NCBI GenBank assembly: GCA_024234165.1
Contig: JACKOP010000001.1
Location: 930,001-994,000 of the forward strand
Reading direction: 5' to 3'
From: Pseudomonadales bacterium
GTDB lineage: Bacteria; Pseudomonadota; Gammaproteobacteria; Pseudomonadales; UBA5518
DNA: 64,000 nucleotides
The notes under the pieces are model-generated. The model saw nothing but the letters and a program-made list of their open reading frames with translations, did no database searches and was not told where the DNA came from. Below, piece by piece: positions 1 to 9,344 of this stretch; within the stretch, counting starts at the first letter, position 1, and each line of letters starts with the position of its first letter. Position numbers and translations under genes: made by a program.

Positions 1-8
1 AAGGATCG

Positions 9-1190
9 ATGAGGCGGCTCGAGGTGCTGATCCGTTTCACGCTGCTCGCGTGCGTGCTGCTGCTCGGTGCCTGCGCCAGCAATTCGGTGCGGACGACGAC
101 CGTGACACCGGTGAACACCGGTGACCCCGCACGCCCGGAAGCGGAATTGCTGGACGTTGCCGTGCGCCCCTTCGACTCCGGAGCAGCGCAACTCGGCGAA
201 GACGAACTGCTGACCGCGCCCGAGATCCGCGAGGCCGAGGCACGCTACATGCCGACCGTGCTCGCCACCACGCTGCAGGGCAGCGGCCACTGGGGAACCG
301 TGCGTGTGATTCCGGAACAGACTGCGGTCACCGACGTGATCGTGCAGGGCCGGATCATCGAGTCGACCGGACTCGAACTCGTGCTCGAGATCACGGCGAG
401 CGATGTCAGTGGCAGCAAGTGGTACACGCGCCGCTACGAAGGCACCGCGAGCCGCTACAGCTACGACAGCGCGCGCAGCGGAGCGGCCGCAGACCCGTTC
501 CAGGACGTCTACAACCGCATCGCGAACGACCTGGCTGCCTGGCGTGCGAAGATGGACCCCCGACACGTGCGCGAGTTGCGTACGATCGCCGAACTGAAGT
601 TCGCCGCCGCATTCTCACCGCAGGCCTTCGACGGTTACCTCGCAACCGACCGCAAGGGCATCGTGAAAATCGCTCGCCTGCCGGCTGAAAGCGATCCGAT
701 GCTCGAGCGCGTGCGCCGTATCCGTGAACGCGACGCGCTGTTCGTCGATACGCTGCAGGATCAGTACGACACGTTCGCCCGCCAGATGGCGCAACCGTAC
801 CAGGACTGGCGCCGCGAGACCCATGGCGAAGCGCTCGCGTACCAGGAACTGCGCCGCCAGGCCACGCTGCGTACGGTGGCGGGAATCGCCGCGATCGTCG
901 GCGGCATCGCAGCCCAGGGCAGCGACAACAGCCGTACGCGGGCTGCAGGCACCGTGGGCATTCTCGGCGGTGCGGTGATGGTGAAGAGCGGAATGGACAA
1001 GCGTGCAGAATCAAAAATGCACGCGGAGACCCTGAAGGAACTGGGCGCATCGCTTGGGGCCGAGGTCCAGCCACACACGATCGAGTTCGACGAACGACGC
1101 ATCACGTTGAGCGGGACCGTCGAGCAGCAGTACCGCGAGTGGCGCGACGTGCTGCGGGAGATCTACACCGCCGAGACCGGTACTCCGTGA
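9..1190 (+). CDS. Lipoprotein, first gene of a predicted envelope-machine operon
   Basis: 393 aa. The N-terminus is a lipoprotein signal ending in the lipobox LLGAC, so the mature protein should be lipid-anchored, probably in the outer membrane. Residues 48-190 resemble the alpha/beta part of CsgG/GNA1162-like lipoproteins (weak, by eye). A small hydrophobic Gly-rich stretch lies at about 295-325, and the C-terminus is helical. I recognise no catalytic motif. It is followed 37 bases later by the helical-repeat gene and heads a run of nine co-oriented genes. GATCG precedes the ATG; the true promoter may lie outside the window. Lipoprotein status is well supported; function is unknown. Confidence 0.75.
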   Translation: MRRLEVLIRFTLLACVLLLGACASNSVRTTTVTPVNTGDPARPEAELLDVAVRPFDSGAAQLGEDELLTAPEIREAEARYMPTVLATTLQGSGHWGTVRVIPEQTAVTDVIVQGRIIESTGLELVLEITASDVSGSKWYTRRYEGTASRYSYDSARSGAAADPFQDVYNRIANDLAAWRAKMDPRHVRELRTIAELKFAAAFSPQAFDGYLATDRKGIVKIARLPAESDPMLERVRRIRERDALFVDTLQDQYDTFARQMAQPYQDWRRETHGEALAYQELRRQATLRTVAGIAAIVGGIAAQGSDNSRTRAAGTVGILGGAVMVKSGMDKRAESKMHAETLKELGASLGAEVQPHTIEFDERRITLSGTVEQQYREWRDVLREIYTAETGTP

Positions 1191-1227
1191 CACCCTCGCG
1201 CAATGGCCACAGCCGGAAGTACCCGTG

Positions 1228-2745
1228 ATGAGCAGTGACGAATTCGAGCGCATCAAGCCTGCGAAGATCGACATGGCGATCACTCCGGCGACCGGCGCAG
1301 TCACTGCCTCGCGCGCTTCGCTGCCAATACCGGCACTGGTGATAGGCACGCTGCTGCTGCTCGCCGCTGCAGTGTTTTTCCTGCTCCCCGACTACATCAC
1401 GCGCCAGCGTGGCCCGACGGTGGCGGCAACGACACCGGCCAGCTCCGCGGCGCCGCAATCCGATACAGGCGCTGCGACGGCGCAACCGTCGGAAACCCCA
1501 TACGCCGCAGCCACCACCGAGCGCCAGCGTGCCGCGGCAAAGGAGGCGCTGGATGCCGTGCTGACGCTCCAGCACGAACTGCAGCAGCGCGGAGCAGAAA
1601 ACTGGGCAGCAACCGAACTCGCACAGGCGACGGCACTGGCCACCGCAGGCGACCTCGCCTACCGCGAAGGCGATCATGCAACGGCGCAGGCAAGGTACGC
1701 CGAGGCGGCGTCGCTGCTGCGTGCCACGCTCGCCGGCATCGAGGAACGCCTGCAGGACCGGCTCGCGCGTGCTGCAGCAGCGCTCGCTGCCGGGAACTCT
1801 GCCGAAGCAGGCACGCTGTTCGGCGAAGCACTGGCGATCGACCCGGGCAACACCACGGCGCAGCACGGACTGCAGCGTGCCGGCACGCTCGATCGCGTGC
1901 TGGAACTCGCGTCACGTGCTGGCGCAGCCGAAGCCGCAGGTGACGACGCGCTGGCACAACGGAGCTACGAGGAAGCGCTGGCGCTCGACAGCGAGCACGC
2001 GCCAGCACGCAAGGGGCTCGACGAGCTGCGTGCGCGTGCCGGCGAACGCAGTTACCGGCTACGCCTCTCGGCGGGTTTCGCCGCACTCGCACGAGGAGAC
2101 CCCGGAGCGGCAGCAGGCGAGTTCCGCGCCGCGCTGGCACTGCGCAAGGACAGCCCCGAGGCGCGTGACGGCCTGCAGCAGGCGGAGTTCCAGCTCACGC
2201 AACGACGTATTTCCGCGCGGCTCGCCAGTGCGCGGCAGGCCATTGCCGCCGAGCGCTGGACCGATGCCCGACGCGAATTCGACGCCGCGCTGGCAATCGA
2301 CGCCACGCTTGACCCGGCGCTCGAAGGCAGCCAGCAGGCCGCGCGACGGATCGCACTCGATGAAGCGCTCGTCGAACTCGAGCGCAACCCCGAACGTCTG
2401 CTCGACCCCGGCACACGCGCGCGCACCGAGGAGCTGATCACACGCACAGCAGCGATCAGTGATCCCGGTCGACGCCTGCAGGCACAGCTCGCAACGGCAC
2501 GCCGCCTGCTGGGTGCCTACAGCACGCCGGTTGCACTGCACCTGCGCTCGGATGGGCAGACCGAGGTCAGCGTGCTGCGCATCGGCAGCTACGGCACGAT
2601 GACGGACAAGGCCCTCGAGCTGCTGCCGGGGGACTATGTCGCCGTGGGACGGCGCACCGGCTATCGCGACGTACGCATCGCGTTTCGTATTCGCCCCGGA
2701 CAGGCACCGGGCGAAGTGCTGGTGCAGTGCGTGGAGAAAGTGTGA
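1228..2745 (+). CDS. Membrane-anchored TPR-like helical repeat protein
   Basis: About 505 aa (ATG 1228; a GTG three bases upstream is the alternative). A cytoplasmic N-terminus of about 30 residues precedes one transmembrane helix (about 34-53). A long Ala-rich array of degenerate TPR-like helix pairs follows (about 95-400), recognisable by spaced blocks such as EALALDSEHAPARKGLDEL. The last 80 residues look like a PEGA-type beta domain containing GDYVAVGRRTGYRDVRI. By topology the repeats are periplasmic. It overlaps the next gene by 4 bases (GTGA), indicating translational coupling. Probably a scaffold or adaptor in the complex; no enzymatic motif seen. Confidence 0.75.
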   Translation: MSSDEFERIKPAKIDMAITPATGAVTASRASLPIPALVIGTLLLLAAAVFFLLPDYITRQRGPTVAATTPASSAAPQSDTGAATAQPSETPYAAATTERQRAAAKEALDAVLTLQHELQQRGAENWAATELAQATALATAGDLAYREGDHATAQARYAEAASLLRATLAGIEERLQDRLARAAAALAAGNSAEAGTLFGEALAIDPGNTTAQHGLQRAGTLDRVLELASRAGAAEAAGDDALAQRSYEEALALDSEHAPARKGLDELRARAGERSYRLRLSAGFAALARGDPGAAAGEFRAALALRKDSPEARDGLQQAEFQLTQRRISARLASARQAIAAERWTDARREFDAALAIDATLDPALEGSQQAARRIALDEALVELERNPERLLDPGTRARTEELITRTAAISDPGRRLQAQLATARRLLGAYSTPVALHLRSDGQTEVSVLRIGSYGTMTDKALELLPGDYVAVGRRTGYRDVRIAFRIRPGQAPGEVLVQCVEKV

Positions 2746-4808
2746 ACGCGAACAACCGCAACACCCGTGCGCATGACGGCGAATCGATCGCACCGGTCAG
2801 TTACACGCCACCATCACCGCAACGGGCAACGCGCACTCGCCTGCGCACCGACTGGATTGCGCTCGGCGTGTCGTTGCTCGTACTTGTCGCACTCGCCTGG
2901 TTCGTACTCGCAGCCAAGATACTCGAAGTCCGTGTCGAGCCGGCCGATGCCCGGATCAGCGTTTCCGGCGGCCTCGCCGTTCCCTTCGGCGCGCGCATCC
3001 TGCTGCGCCCCGGAAATTACACGCTTGAAGCCAGTGCACCGGGATACGTCGGAGCCCGACGTGAGCTAGCGGTCGATACCAGCGCCGGCCAGCGGATCGA
3101 CATCGAGCTGGCGCGTCTGCCAGGCCGTCTGGCGGTACACACCGCGCCGGTCACGGCGCGCGTCCTGGTCGACGGGGTTGCGACCGGCGACAGCAACGGC
3201 GAGCCGATCCCGGTCGAAGCCGGCGAGCATCGGCTGCGCATCGAGGCCGAACGCTATCTGGCGCAGGAACAGACGCTGTCGATTACCGGCAAGGACGAAC
3301 TGCAAACGCTGGAAGCAACGCTTGCACCCGGCTGGGGCACCTACGGCATCGACTCGCAGCCGGCAGGAGCACGTATCCTGGTCGATGACGCAGACTCCGG
3401 CACCACGCCGGCGCAGCTTGAACTGCTGGCCGGTGCACACCACCTGCGTCTCAGCCTCGACGGTCACCGCGATGGGGTATTGATGATCGATGCAGTCGCT
3501 GGCGAGCAACGCACGCTGGAACCGCTGCTGCTCGAGCGTGCCGACGCGCGCCTGCGCATCACGACGCGCCCGGATGGCGCGAGCCTCACGCTCGACGGTG
3601 TCTTCCAGGGGCGCACCCCTCTGGAGCTCGCGATCGATTCTTCGCGTGCGCACGAGCTGATCGCGTTCAAGGCCGGCTACGAGCGCGTGGTACGGACGCT
3701 GACTGCCGGCTCGGGTTCGCAGGACATCACGCTCACCCTCCCTGCCCTGAGCGGCGAAGTACAACTGGCGATCGAGCCAGCGGATGCCGAAGTGCTGCTC
3801 GACGCGCGTGCACTCGCGCGCGAGACGCGCGCGCTGACGCTGCCCGGAGTGGAACACACGCTGCGCGTGCAGCGCAGCGGCTACCAGTCACGCGAGTTGC
3901 GCTTCACGCCACGACCAGGTTTTGCACAGCGGATCGAGGTGAAGCTGGTGCCGGTCGCAGCGGCAACGAAGCCTGCTGCGGCGCCGCGCAGCGAACGCAT
4001 CACGACGTCCGAAGGACAACAACTGGTGCTGCTGCACCCGCAGTCGTTCACGATGGGATCCTCGCGGCGCGAGCCCGGGCGTCGCGCCAACGAAGCACTG
4101 CGCGAGATACGGCTGCAGCGTCCGTTCTTTCTCGGCGTGAAGGAAGTCGGAAACGCCGAATTCCGCCACTTCCGTTCCGCGCATGCCGCGGGTGATTTCA
4201 AGGGTCATGCGCTCGGCGACGGCGACCTGCCGGCAGTCAACGTGAGCTGGGAAGACGCAGCACTCTACTGCAACTGGCTGAGCGAGAAGGAGAAGCTCCC
4301 GCCCTTCTACCGCGTGCAGAACGGCCACGTCAGTGGTTTCGACCCAGCCAGCCGCGGCTATCGCCTGCCAAGCGAGGCCGAGTGGGCGTGGACGGCCAGT
4401 GTGATCGGCGACGGTTCGGTGCGCCGTTTCGGGTGGGGACAGGAACTGCCACCGCCCGCACGCGCCGGCAACTTCGCGGACCGCAGCGGCGCGACCGTGC
4501 TCGGCGAGACCATCGCAGGCTACGACGACGGTTTCCCCGTCGCGGCCCCGCGCGGCAGCTTCGCACCCGATCGCCACGGCATTTTCGACCTCGACGGCAA
4601 CGCGGCCGAGTGGGTGCACGATGTCTACGAACCGTTGCCGACAGCGACTGCCAGCGATCCGCTCGGCCCTCAAACCGGCGAGCTGCACGTGATCCGCGGC
4701 GCCAGTTGGCGCCACGGTGATCTCACTTCACTGCGTCTGGCGTTTCGCGACTACGGCAAGGACCCACGCCCGGACCTTGGTTTCCGCATCGCAAGGTACG
4801 CCGAATGA
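2742..4808 (+). CDS. PEGA-repeat protein with C-terminal SUMF1/FGE-like domain
   Basis: 688 aa from GTG 2742, chosen because GGAG lies seven bases upstream and the start overlaps the previous stop (GTGA). One transmembrane helix (about 38-60) is followed by four or five PEGA-type beta repeats (about 65-400; repeated Gly-Tyr turns such as APGYVGARREL and RSGYQSRELRF). The last 260 residues are a formylglycine-generating-enzyme/SUMF1 fold: FTMGSS, VSWEDAALYCNWLSE, YRLPSEAEWAW, FDLDGNAAEWVHD, VIRGASWRHGD and LGFRIARY are all present. The cysteines used by true FGE near the C-terminus are missing (LTSLRLAFRDYG), so a binding role is likelier than catalysis. Probably periplasmic. Confidence 0.85.
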   Translation: MNANNRNTRAHDGESIAPVSYTPPSPQRATRTRLRTDWIALGVSLLVLVALAWFVLAAKILEVRVEPADARISVSGGLAVPFGARILLRPGNYTLEASAPGYVGARRELAVDTSAGQRIDIELARLPGRLAVHTAPVTARVLVDGVATGDSNGEPIPVEAGEHRLRIEAERYLAQEQTLSITGKDELQTLEATLAPGWGTYGIDSQPAGARILVDDADSGTTPAQLELLAGAHHLRLSLDGHRDGVLMIDAVAGEQRTLEPLLLERADARLRITTRPDGASLTLDGVFQGRTPLELAIDSSRAHELIAFKAGYERVVRTLTAGSGSQDITLTLPALSGEVQLAIEPADAEVLLDARALARETRALTLPGVEHTLRVQRSGYQSRELRFTPRPGFAQRIEVKLVPVAAATKPAAAPRSERITTSEGQQLVLLHPQSFTMGSSRREPGRRANEALREIRLQRPFFLGVKEVGNAEFRHFRSAHAAGDFKGHALGDGDLPAVNVSWEDAALYCNWLSEKEKLPPFYRVQNGHVSGFDPASRGYRLPSEAEWAWTASVIGDGSVRRFGWGQELPPPARAGNFADRSGATVLGETIAGYDDGFPVAAPRGSFAPDRHGIFDLDGNAAEWVHDVYEPLPTATASDPLGPQTGELHVIRGASWRHGDLTSLRLAFRDYGKDPRPDLGFRIARYAE

Positions 4809-5065
4809 AACACCCGCTCGCGTTCACGGTCACACTGCTGCTTGCTGCGGCGGCGCTTGCACAGGAGCCGCCGAGCGCGGCCGAAGCTGCGCCAGCGCAC
4901 CAGCCATCGACTGCAGTGGAAACGGCCCCGGCGCCCGATGCTGCAAGTACGGGGGCAGCGCGCGAGCCGCAACGCCGGCCGGCACGCAACCCCGAGGATG
5001 AACGCTTCATCCCCAGCGAAAACATCGAGGAAGATCTTTCCGTATCCTTCCCTTCGGACATCTGA
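4805..5065 (+). CDS. Small secreted Ala/Pro-rich protein
   Basis: 86 aa. An N-terminal signal peptide with cleavage near ALAQEPP leaves a mature chain of about 65 residues, very rich in Ala, Pro and Glu and probably disordered, ending in a conserved-looking acidic segment (NPEDERFIPSENIEEDLS). The ATG overlaps the preceding stop by 4 bases (ATGA), which supports it as real and co-translated. No known domain. It may be a periplasmic linker or partner peptide of the complex. Confidence 0.6.
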   Translation: MKHPLAFTVTLLLAAAALAQEPPSAAEAAPAHQPSTAVETAPAPDAASTGAAREPQRRPARNPEDERFIPSENIEEDLSVSFPSDI

Positions 5066-5085
5066 ACAGCGACGACCACCACGCC

Positions 5086-5892
5086 ATGAAACGTCTCTTC
5101 GCCTCCGAATTCCTGTTCCAGCTGTTCGCACTGCTGGTGGCCCTGATCATCGTGCACACCTTTTACGTCACATTCGTGATTCCGGGTGCAGACGCCGTGC
5201 TGGCGGCGGAGCAGGCGCGGCTTGCAGCCGGTGATACCAGCGCACACGCGCCGTCGGTGTGGATCATCATGAAGGACTACGAGCAGGAGATCTGCGTCGT
5301 TCTGATGCTGTGGTCGATCGCGATCATGGGCTACAAGGGCGCGGCTCTACATCACGAGAAACTGCTGCTGCAGAAACCACTGGTGCAGGTTCCGGGCGGA
5401 ACAAGCATCCTACCGGAGGACGCACGCGAGTACCTGCGACCCATCCAGGCGCTGCCACCCGAGGACGGACGCACACTGCTGCCACGCGCGCTGATCGCCG
5501 GACTGCAGCGATTCGCCGCCACACGCAGCATCCAGGACGCGGCAAGTTCGATCCGCGAGGTCTGCGAAACCGAAGGCGAGCGGCTGGAGTCCGAACTTTC
5601 GATGGTGCGCTACATTGCCTGGGCAATTCCCTCGTTCGGTTTCATCGGCACGGTGCGCGGCATCGGCATGGCACTGACGCAGGCACATCGCGCGGTCGAA
5701 GGCGACATCACCGGGGTCACTGCCGCACTTGGCGTCGCCTTCAACTCGACCTTCGTCGCGCTGGTGATCAGCATCCTGCTGATGTTCCTGATGCACCAGT
5801 TGCAGTTGCAGCAGGAGCGGCTCGTGCTCGATGCGCAAGCCTACTGCGACCAGCGCCTGCTCGGGCATCTGAAGGTCACGCGGGAGGTCTGA
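5086..5892 (+). CDS. MotA/TolQ/ExbB-type proton channel protein
   Basis: 268 aa inner-membrane protein. Predicted transmembrane helices lie at about 8-30, 66-84, 172-196 and 213-237, with a cytoplasmic loop of about 90 residues between the second and third, the layout of the MotA/TolQ/ExbB family. The last two helices carry the family pattern FGFIGTVRGIGMAL and ALGVAFNSTFVAL, including the small residues and Thr that line the ion path in ExbB/TolQ. Family members form pentamers around two ExbD/TolR/MotB subunits; the matching partners are the two downstream vWA proteins, whose N-termini look ExbD-like. Two bases separate it from the next start. Confidence 0.85.
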   Translation: MKRLFASEFLFQLFALLVALIIVHTFYVTFVIPGADAVLAAEQARLAAGDTSAHAPSVWIIMKDYEQEICVVLMLWSIAIMGYKGAALHHEKLLLQKPLVQVPGGTSILPEDAREYLRPIQALPPEDGRTLLPRALIAGLQRFAATRSIQDAASSIREVCETEGERLESELSMVRYIAWAIPSFGFIGTVRGIGMALTQAHRAVEGDITGVTAALGVAFNSTFVALVISILLMFLMHQLQLQQERLVLDAQAYCDQRLLGHLKVTREV

Positions 5893-5894
5893 GC

Positions 5895-7271
5895 ATGCAT
5901 ACCTGGGTGCTGGAACTCAACGACAGCGCACTGCTGCTCGGTGACGGCAGGTCACCCGCCCTGCGCAGTCCCGGCTATGCAACCGTCACGCGCCACGAGG
6001 TGATCACGGGCGACGCGGCCCAGGCACGCGCACGCGGCGAACCGCGCCACACGCTGAACCAGTTCTGGCTGCGCCTCGGGACCGAGGCGCTGCACGATGC
6101 GCGCAGCCACGCACGCCACCATGCCGATCTCGCGTGGGCACAACTGCAGCAACTGGCTGCCTCGGCCGGCAACCCGCAGCGCATGATCCTCGCGGTACCG
6201 GGCAGCTTCAGCCGCGAGCAGCTTGGCGTGCTGCTCGGCATCGCGCAGCGCACCTCGTTTCGTGCCGTCGGCCTCACCGACAGCGCCCTGAGCGCAGCCA
6301 GTACCGTTGCGCTCGGCGGCGAGGCGCTGCACCTCGACCTGCAACTGCACCAGTGCGTGCTGACACGCATCAGCCAGGACGGCGACATGCTCACGCGCGA
6401 GAACGTGCGTTCACTGCCGGGCTGCGGGCTGGTGCAGTTGTACGAGCTGTGGGCACAACTGCTGACGCGACTCTTCATCCGCCACAGCCGCTTCGACCCG
6501 ATGCACGCGGCAGCGAGCGAGCAGCAGCTCTACGACCACATTCCGCCGTGGATCGGCGCGCTGCATGACGGCGACGACGTGTCCGTCGAACTGCGCAGCG
6601 CCGGTACGAGCTATCACGCGAAACTGCGCGCACGCGAGGTGCTCGATGCCGCGCAGCCTGTCTACACCCAGATCGAGGAGGCGGTACGCAGTGAACTTGC
6701 CGGTGCGAACCTGCTCGCCAGCGCCCGCTTCGCAGCGCTGCCACGCATCGAGGGCGCATTGCCGGCGTTCACCCGGCTCGACCCGGAAGCCGCGATCCGC
6801 GGCTGCCTGCGGCACGAAGCGCTGATCTGCAGCGACGACGAAGCGCTGCGCTTCGTGACCCGGCTTCCCGCACACGGGAAGACCTCCGGATCAGCCGATC
6901 CAGGGGGCGAACACAGCGACGCCGTGCACGAAGCACCGGACGACGCTCCGTCCGTGGCGACGCCTGCGGTACCGAGCCACCTGGTGATCGGCGAGCGCGC
7001 CCTGCGACTCGAGCCCGGCAGCCTCTATCTGCACCGTGACCGCAACGGCTGGACGCTGTCGCGGCGCATGCCGCACACCTTTGCCGGCACCTTGCGCTGG
7101 GAAGGCTCTGAATGGGTGCTCGCGCCAGTTTCCGGCGCTACGCTGCGCCTCGACGGCCGACCGGTACGCTCACCGTCGCCGATCCGTGCCGGGCAGCACC
7201 TGCAGCCCGACAGCGGAGACGAGGTGCTGCAGTTGGTGGCGGAATCGACGATCGGCAGCGATGGCGCGTAA
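5895..7271 (+). CDS. Degenerate Hsp70/actin-fold protein
   Basis: 458 aa from ATG 5895 (GGAGG at 5883-5887). Residues about 90-135 match the Hsp70 core: MILAVPGSFSREQLGVLLGI corresponds to the conserved VPAYF segment, followed by AVGLTDSALSAAS in place of the usual NEPTAAALAYG. The phosphate loops are eroded: ELNDSALLLGDG replaces DLGTTNS, and LDLQLHQCV replaces DLGGGTFDV. It is therefore probably a pseudo-ATPase or an unusual nucleotide binder. The C-terminal 100 residues (after a Pro/Ala/Asp linker) form a separate beta-rich domain, possibly FHA-like, without clear phosphothreonine-binding residues. It overlaps the vWA gene by 11 bases. No transmembrane segment, so cytosolic. Confidence 0.7.
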   Translation: MHTWVLELNDSALLLGDGRSPALRSPGYATVTRHEVITGDAAQARARGEPRHTLNQFWLRLGTEALHDARSHARHHADLAWAQLQQLAASAGNPQRMILAVPGSFSREQLGVLLGIAQRTSFRAVGLTDSALSAASTVALGGEALHLDLQLHQCVLTRISQDGDMLTRENVRSLPGCGLVQLYELWAQLLTRLFIRHSRFDPMHAAASEQQLYDHIPPWIGALHDGDDVSVELRSAGTSYHAKLRAREVLDAAQPVYTQIEEAVRSELAGANLLASARFAALPRIEGALPAFTRLDPEAAIRGCLRHEALICSDDEALRFVTRLPAHGKTSGSADPGGEHSDAVHEAPDDAPSVATPAVPSHLVIGERALRLEPGSLYLHRDRNGWTLSRRMPHTFAGTLRWEGSEWVLAPVSGATLRLDGRPVRSPSPIRAGQHLQPDSGDEVLQLVAESTIGSDGA

Positions 7272-8349
7272 GCGACGCGAATTCTCCATCTTCAGCCTGT
7301 CGTTCCTCGACATCATGTCGTGCGGCTTCGGTGCGACGATCCTGGTTTTCCTGGTGATCGATCATTCGGGCGAACAGCGCCGGCAGGAAGCCAACCGCGA
7401 ACTGGTGGCAGAGGCCGAGTTCCTCGATCGTGAGGTGCGCGAAGGCCAGGCAAAGCTCGTCGAACTGCGCAACACGATCGCGATGGTCGACGAATCCACG
7501 ACCGAGGCACGCGGGCGCTCGCGCGAACTGCAGCAACAGATTCGCCAGCAACGCGAGGAAATCGCCAGGGACCACGATGACACGAGTGCACGCAGCGAAC
7601 ACCTGAACCAGCTCAAGGCCGATCTGCGCGAACTCGAGCAACGCAACGAAGCACTGCGCGCCGAAGTCGAGCAGCAGAGCGGCTCCGACGTTCGCCGCTT
7701 CACGGGCGACGGCGACCGCCAGTACCTCACCGGCCTGAAGCTGGGCGGCCAGCGGATCGTGGTGCTGCTCGACCGCTCGGCCAGCATGCTCGATCACTCG
7801 CTGGTGAACATCATCCGGCTGCGCAACATGCCGGAGCCGGTGCAACGGCGAGCCGGGAAATGGCGACGCGCGGTGGCCACCGTCAACTGGATAAGTGCAC
7901 GCTTTCCGCCCACCGCCGAGTACCAGATCCTGCTGTTCGGCACCGAGGCAAAGCCTGCGCTGCCCGAAACCGCCGGCAAGTGGCTGGCGGTGGGTGACCG
8001 CGAACAGCTCGGGCGTGCCGTGGATGCGCTGGAGAAGATCACGCCTGCCGGTGGCACCAGCCTGCTCGCCGCGTTCCAGGCCGTAGCTGCAATGAAGCCC
8101 GCACCCGACAACATCTATCTGATCACCGACGGGCTGCCGACCCAGGGCAGCGGTGCAGCGCCGGCGAAGGTGAACGGCCGTGACCGCATGAAATACTTCA
8201 ACCAGGCGTTGGCAGCATTGCCGCGCGGCATACCGGTCAACGTGATCCTGGCCCCCATGGAAGGCGACCCGATGGCGGCATCGGCTTTCTGGCAGCTCGC
8301 CATTGCAACCCGCGGCGCATTCCTCTCTCCGGCACAGGACTGGCCATGA
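7261..8349 (+). CDS. ExbD-like transmembrane vWA-domain protein 1
   Basis: 362 aa, ATG 7261 inside the previous gene. Basic N-terminus, then one helix (about 11-33) beginning FSLSFLDIMSCGFGA, with Asp17 placed like the proton-carrying Asp of ExbD/TolR/MotB. A coiled coil follows (about 38-140; heptads of Glu, Arg, Gln, Leu). A von Willebrand factor A domain occupies about 163-362, with an intact MIDAS start DRSAS (171-175), GGTS near 268 and LITDG. Topology should be N-in with vWA in the periplasm. Inferred role: stator subunit partnered with the MotA/ExbB-like protein, with a metal-dependent ligand-binding head. It is paralogous to the next gene. Confidence 0.85.
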   Translation: MARKRREFSIFSLSFLDIMSCGFGATILVFLVIDHSGEQRRQEANRELVAEAEFLDREVREGQAKLVELRNTIAMVDESTTEARGRSRELQQQIRQQREEIARDHDDTSARSEHLNQLKADLRELEQRNEALRAEVEQQSGSDVRRFTGDGDRQYLTGLKLGGQRIVVLLDRSASMLDHSLVNIIRLRNMPEPVQRRAGKWRRAVATVNWISARFPPTAEYQILLFGTEAKPALPETAGKWLAVGDREQLGRAVDALEKITPAGGTSLLAAFQAVAAMKPAPDNIYLITDGLPTQGSGAAPAKVNGRDRMKYFNQALAALPRGIPVNVILAPMEGDPMAASAFWQLAIATRGAFLSPAQDWP

Positions 8350-9344
8350 AGAAGCGGCGGCGCAGCAGCGAAGAATTCAGCCTGTCGTTTCTCGACGTGA
8401 TCTGCTGTGGTTTCGGCGCGATCATCCTGCTGCTGATGATCACGCGCATCAGTGAACCGCGGGTGCTGGAACGCGATACACGCGACATGCACGGGCGTAT
8501 CACCGCGCTGCAGCAGCAACTGCACGAGTTGCGCGGCGAGTCGGTGGTGCTCGAGCGCGAGCTGAACGCACGCCGCGAACAGCTCTCGGAAGTACTGGAG
8601 GCCGTGGCGCGCCTGCAGGGAGACCTGTCCACGGTGCGCGGCCAAACCAGGACCCAGAACACCGCAGACACCGTCGAAAGCCGGCTGGTCGGCCAACTCG
8701 AAAGCGCCAGGCAGCGCCTGACCGACGAGATGAAGCGCCTGCTCGGCGCCCGGGGCAAGCACCGCGACGACACGATCGGCGGCATCCCGATCGACAGCGA
8801 ATACGTGATCTTCGTGATCGACACCTCGGGAAGCATGTACAACTACGCCTGGGCTCGCGCGCAACGCGAGATGATCCATATCCTGGACATCTACCCGAAG
8901 GTGAAGGGCATCCAGGTGCTGAGCGACGAAGGCGAATACATGTTCTCGAGCTACCGCGGCCAGTGGATTCCGGATACACCGTCACGCCGGCGCGCGATCA
9001 TCAGCCGCTTCGCGAACTGGACCCCCTACAGCAACAGCAGCCCGGTCGAAGGCATAGTCGCCGCGATTCGTGCTTTCCACGAGCCGGGACGACGCATCAG
9101 CATCTACGTGCTGGGCGACGAGTTCACCGGCAACTCGATCGCACGCGTGATCGACGAAGTCGACCGCATCAATGCCAGCTCGGGGGGCGAACGGCTGGTG
9201 CGCATCCACGGCATCGGCTTTCCGACCGTGTTCAAGGCGGCACCGGCAAACCAGCAGGTCACCGGAATCCGCTTCGCCTCACTGATGCGTGAACTCGCCT
9301 GGCGCAACGGCGGCAGCTTCGTGGGACTGGAGGACATCAGGTGA
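8346..9344 (+). CDS. ExbD-like transmembrane vWA-domain protein 2
   Basis: 332 aa; the ATG overlaps the preceding stop by 4 bases. Same architecture as its upstream paralog: a basic start (KKRRRSS), a helix beginning FSLSFLDVICCGFGA with Asp17 in the ExbD position, a coiled coil (about 38-135), then a vWA domain with MIDAS DTSGS (159-163). The vWA halves are more diverged than the N-termini, so the two heads may bind different ligands or form a heterodimer in the pore. ExbB/MotA systems use two copies of the D/B subunit, which fits two different subunits encoded together. Function is inferred from context. Confidence 0.85.
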   Translation: MKKRRRSSEEFSLSFLDVICCGFGAIILLLMITRISEPRVLERDTRDMHGRITALQQQLHELRGESVVLERELNARREQLSEVLEAVARLQGDLSTVRGQTRTQNTADTVESRLVGQLESARQRLTDEMKRLLGARGKHRDDTIGGIPIDSEYVIFVIDTSGSMYNYAWARAQREMIHILDIYPKVKGIQVLSDEGEYMFSSYRGQWIPDTPSRRRAIISRFANWTPYSNSSPVEGIVAAIRAFHEPGRRISIYVLGDEFTGNSIARVIDEVDRINASSGGERLVRIHGIGFPTVFKAAPANQQVTGIRFASLMRELAWRNGGSFVGLEDIR

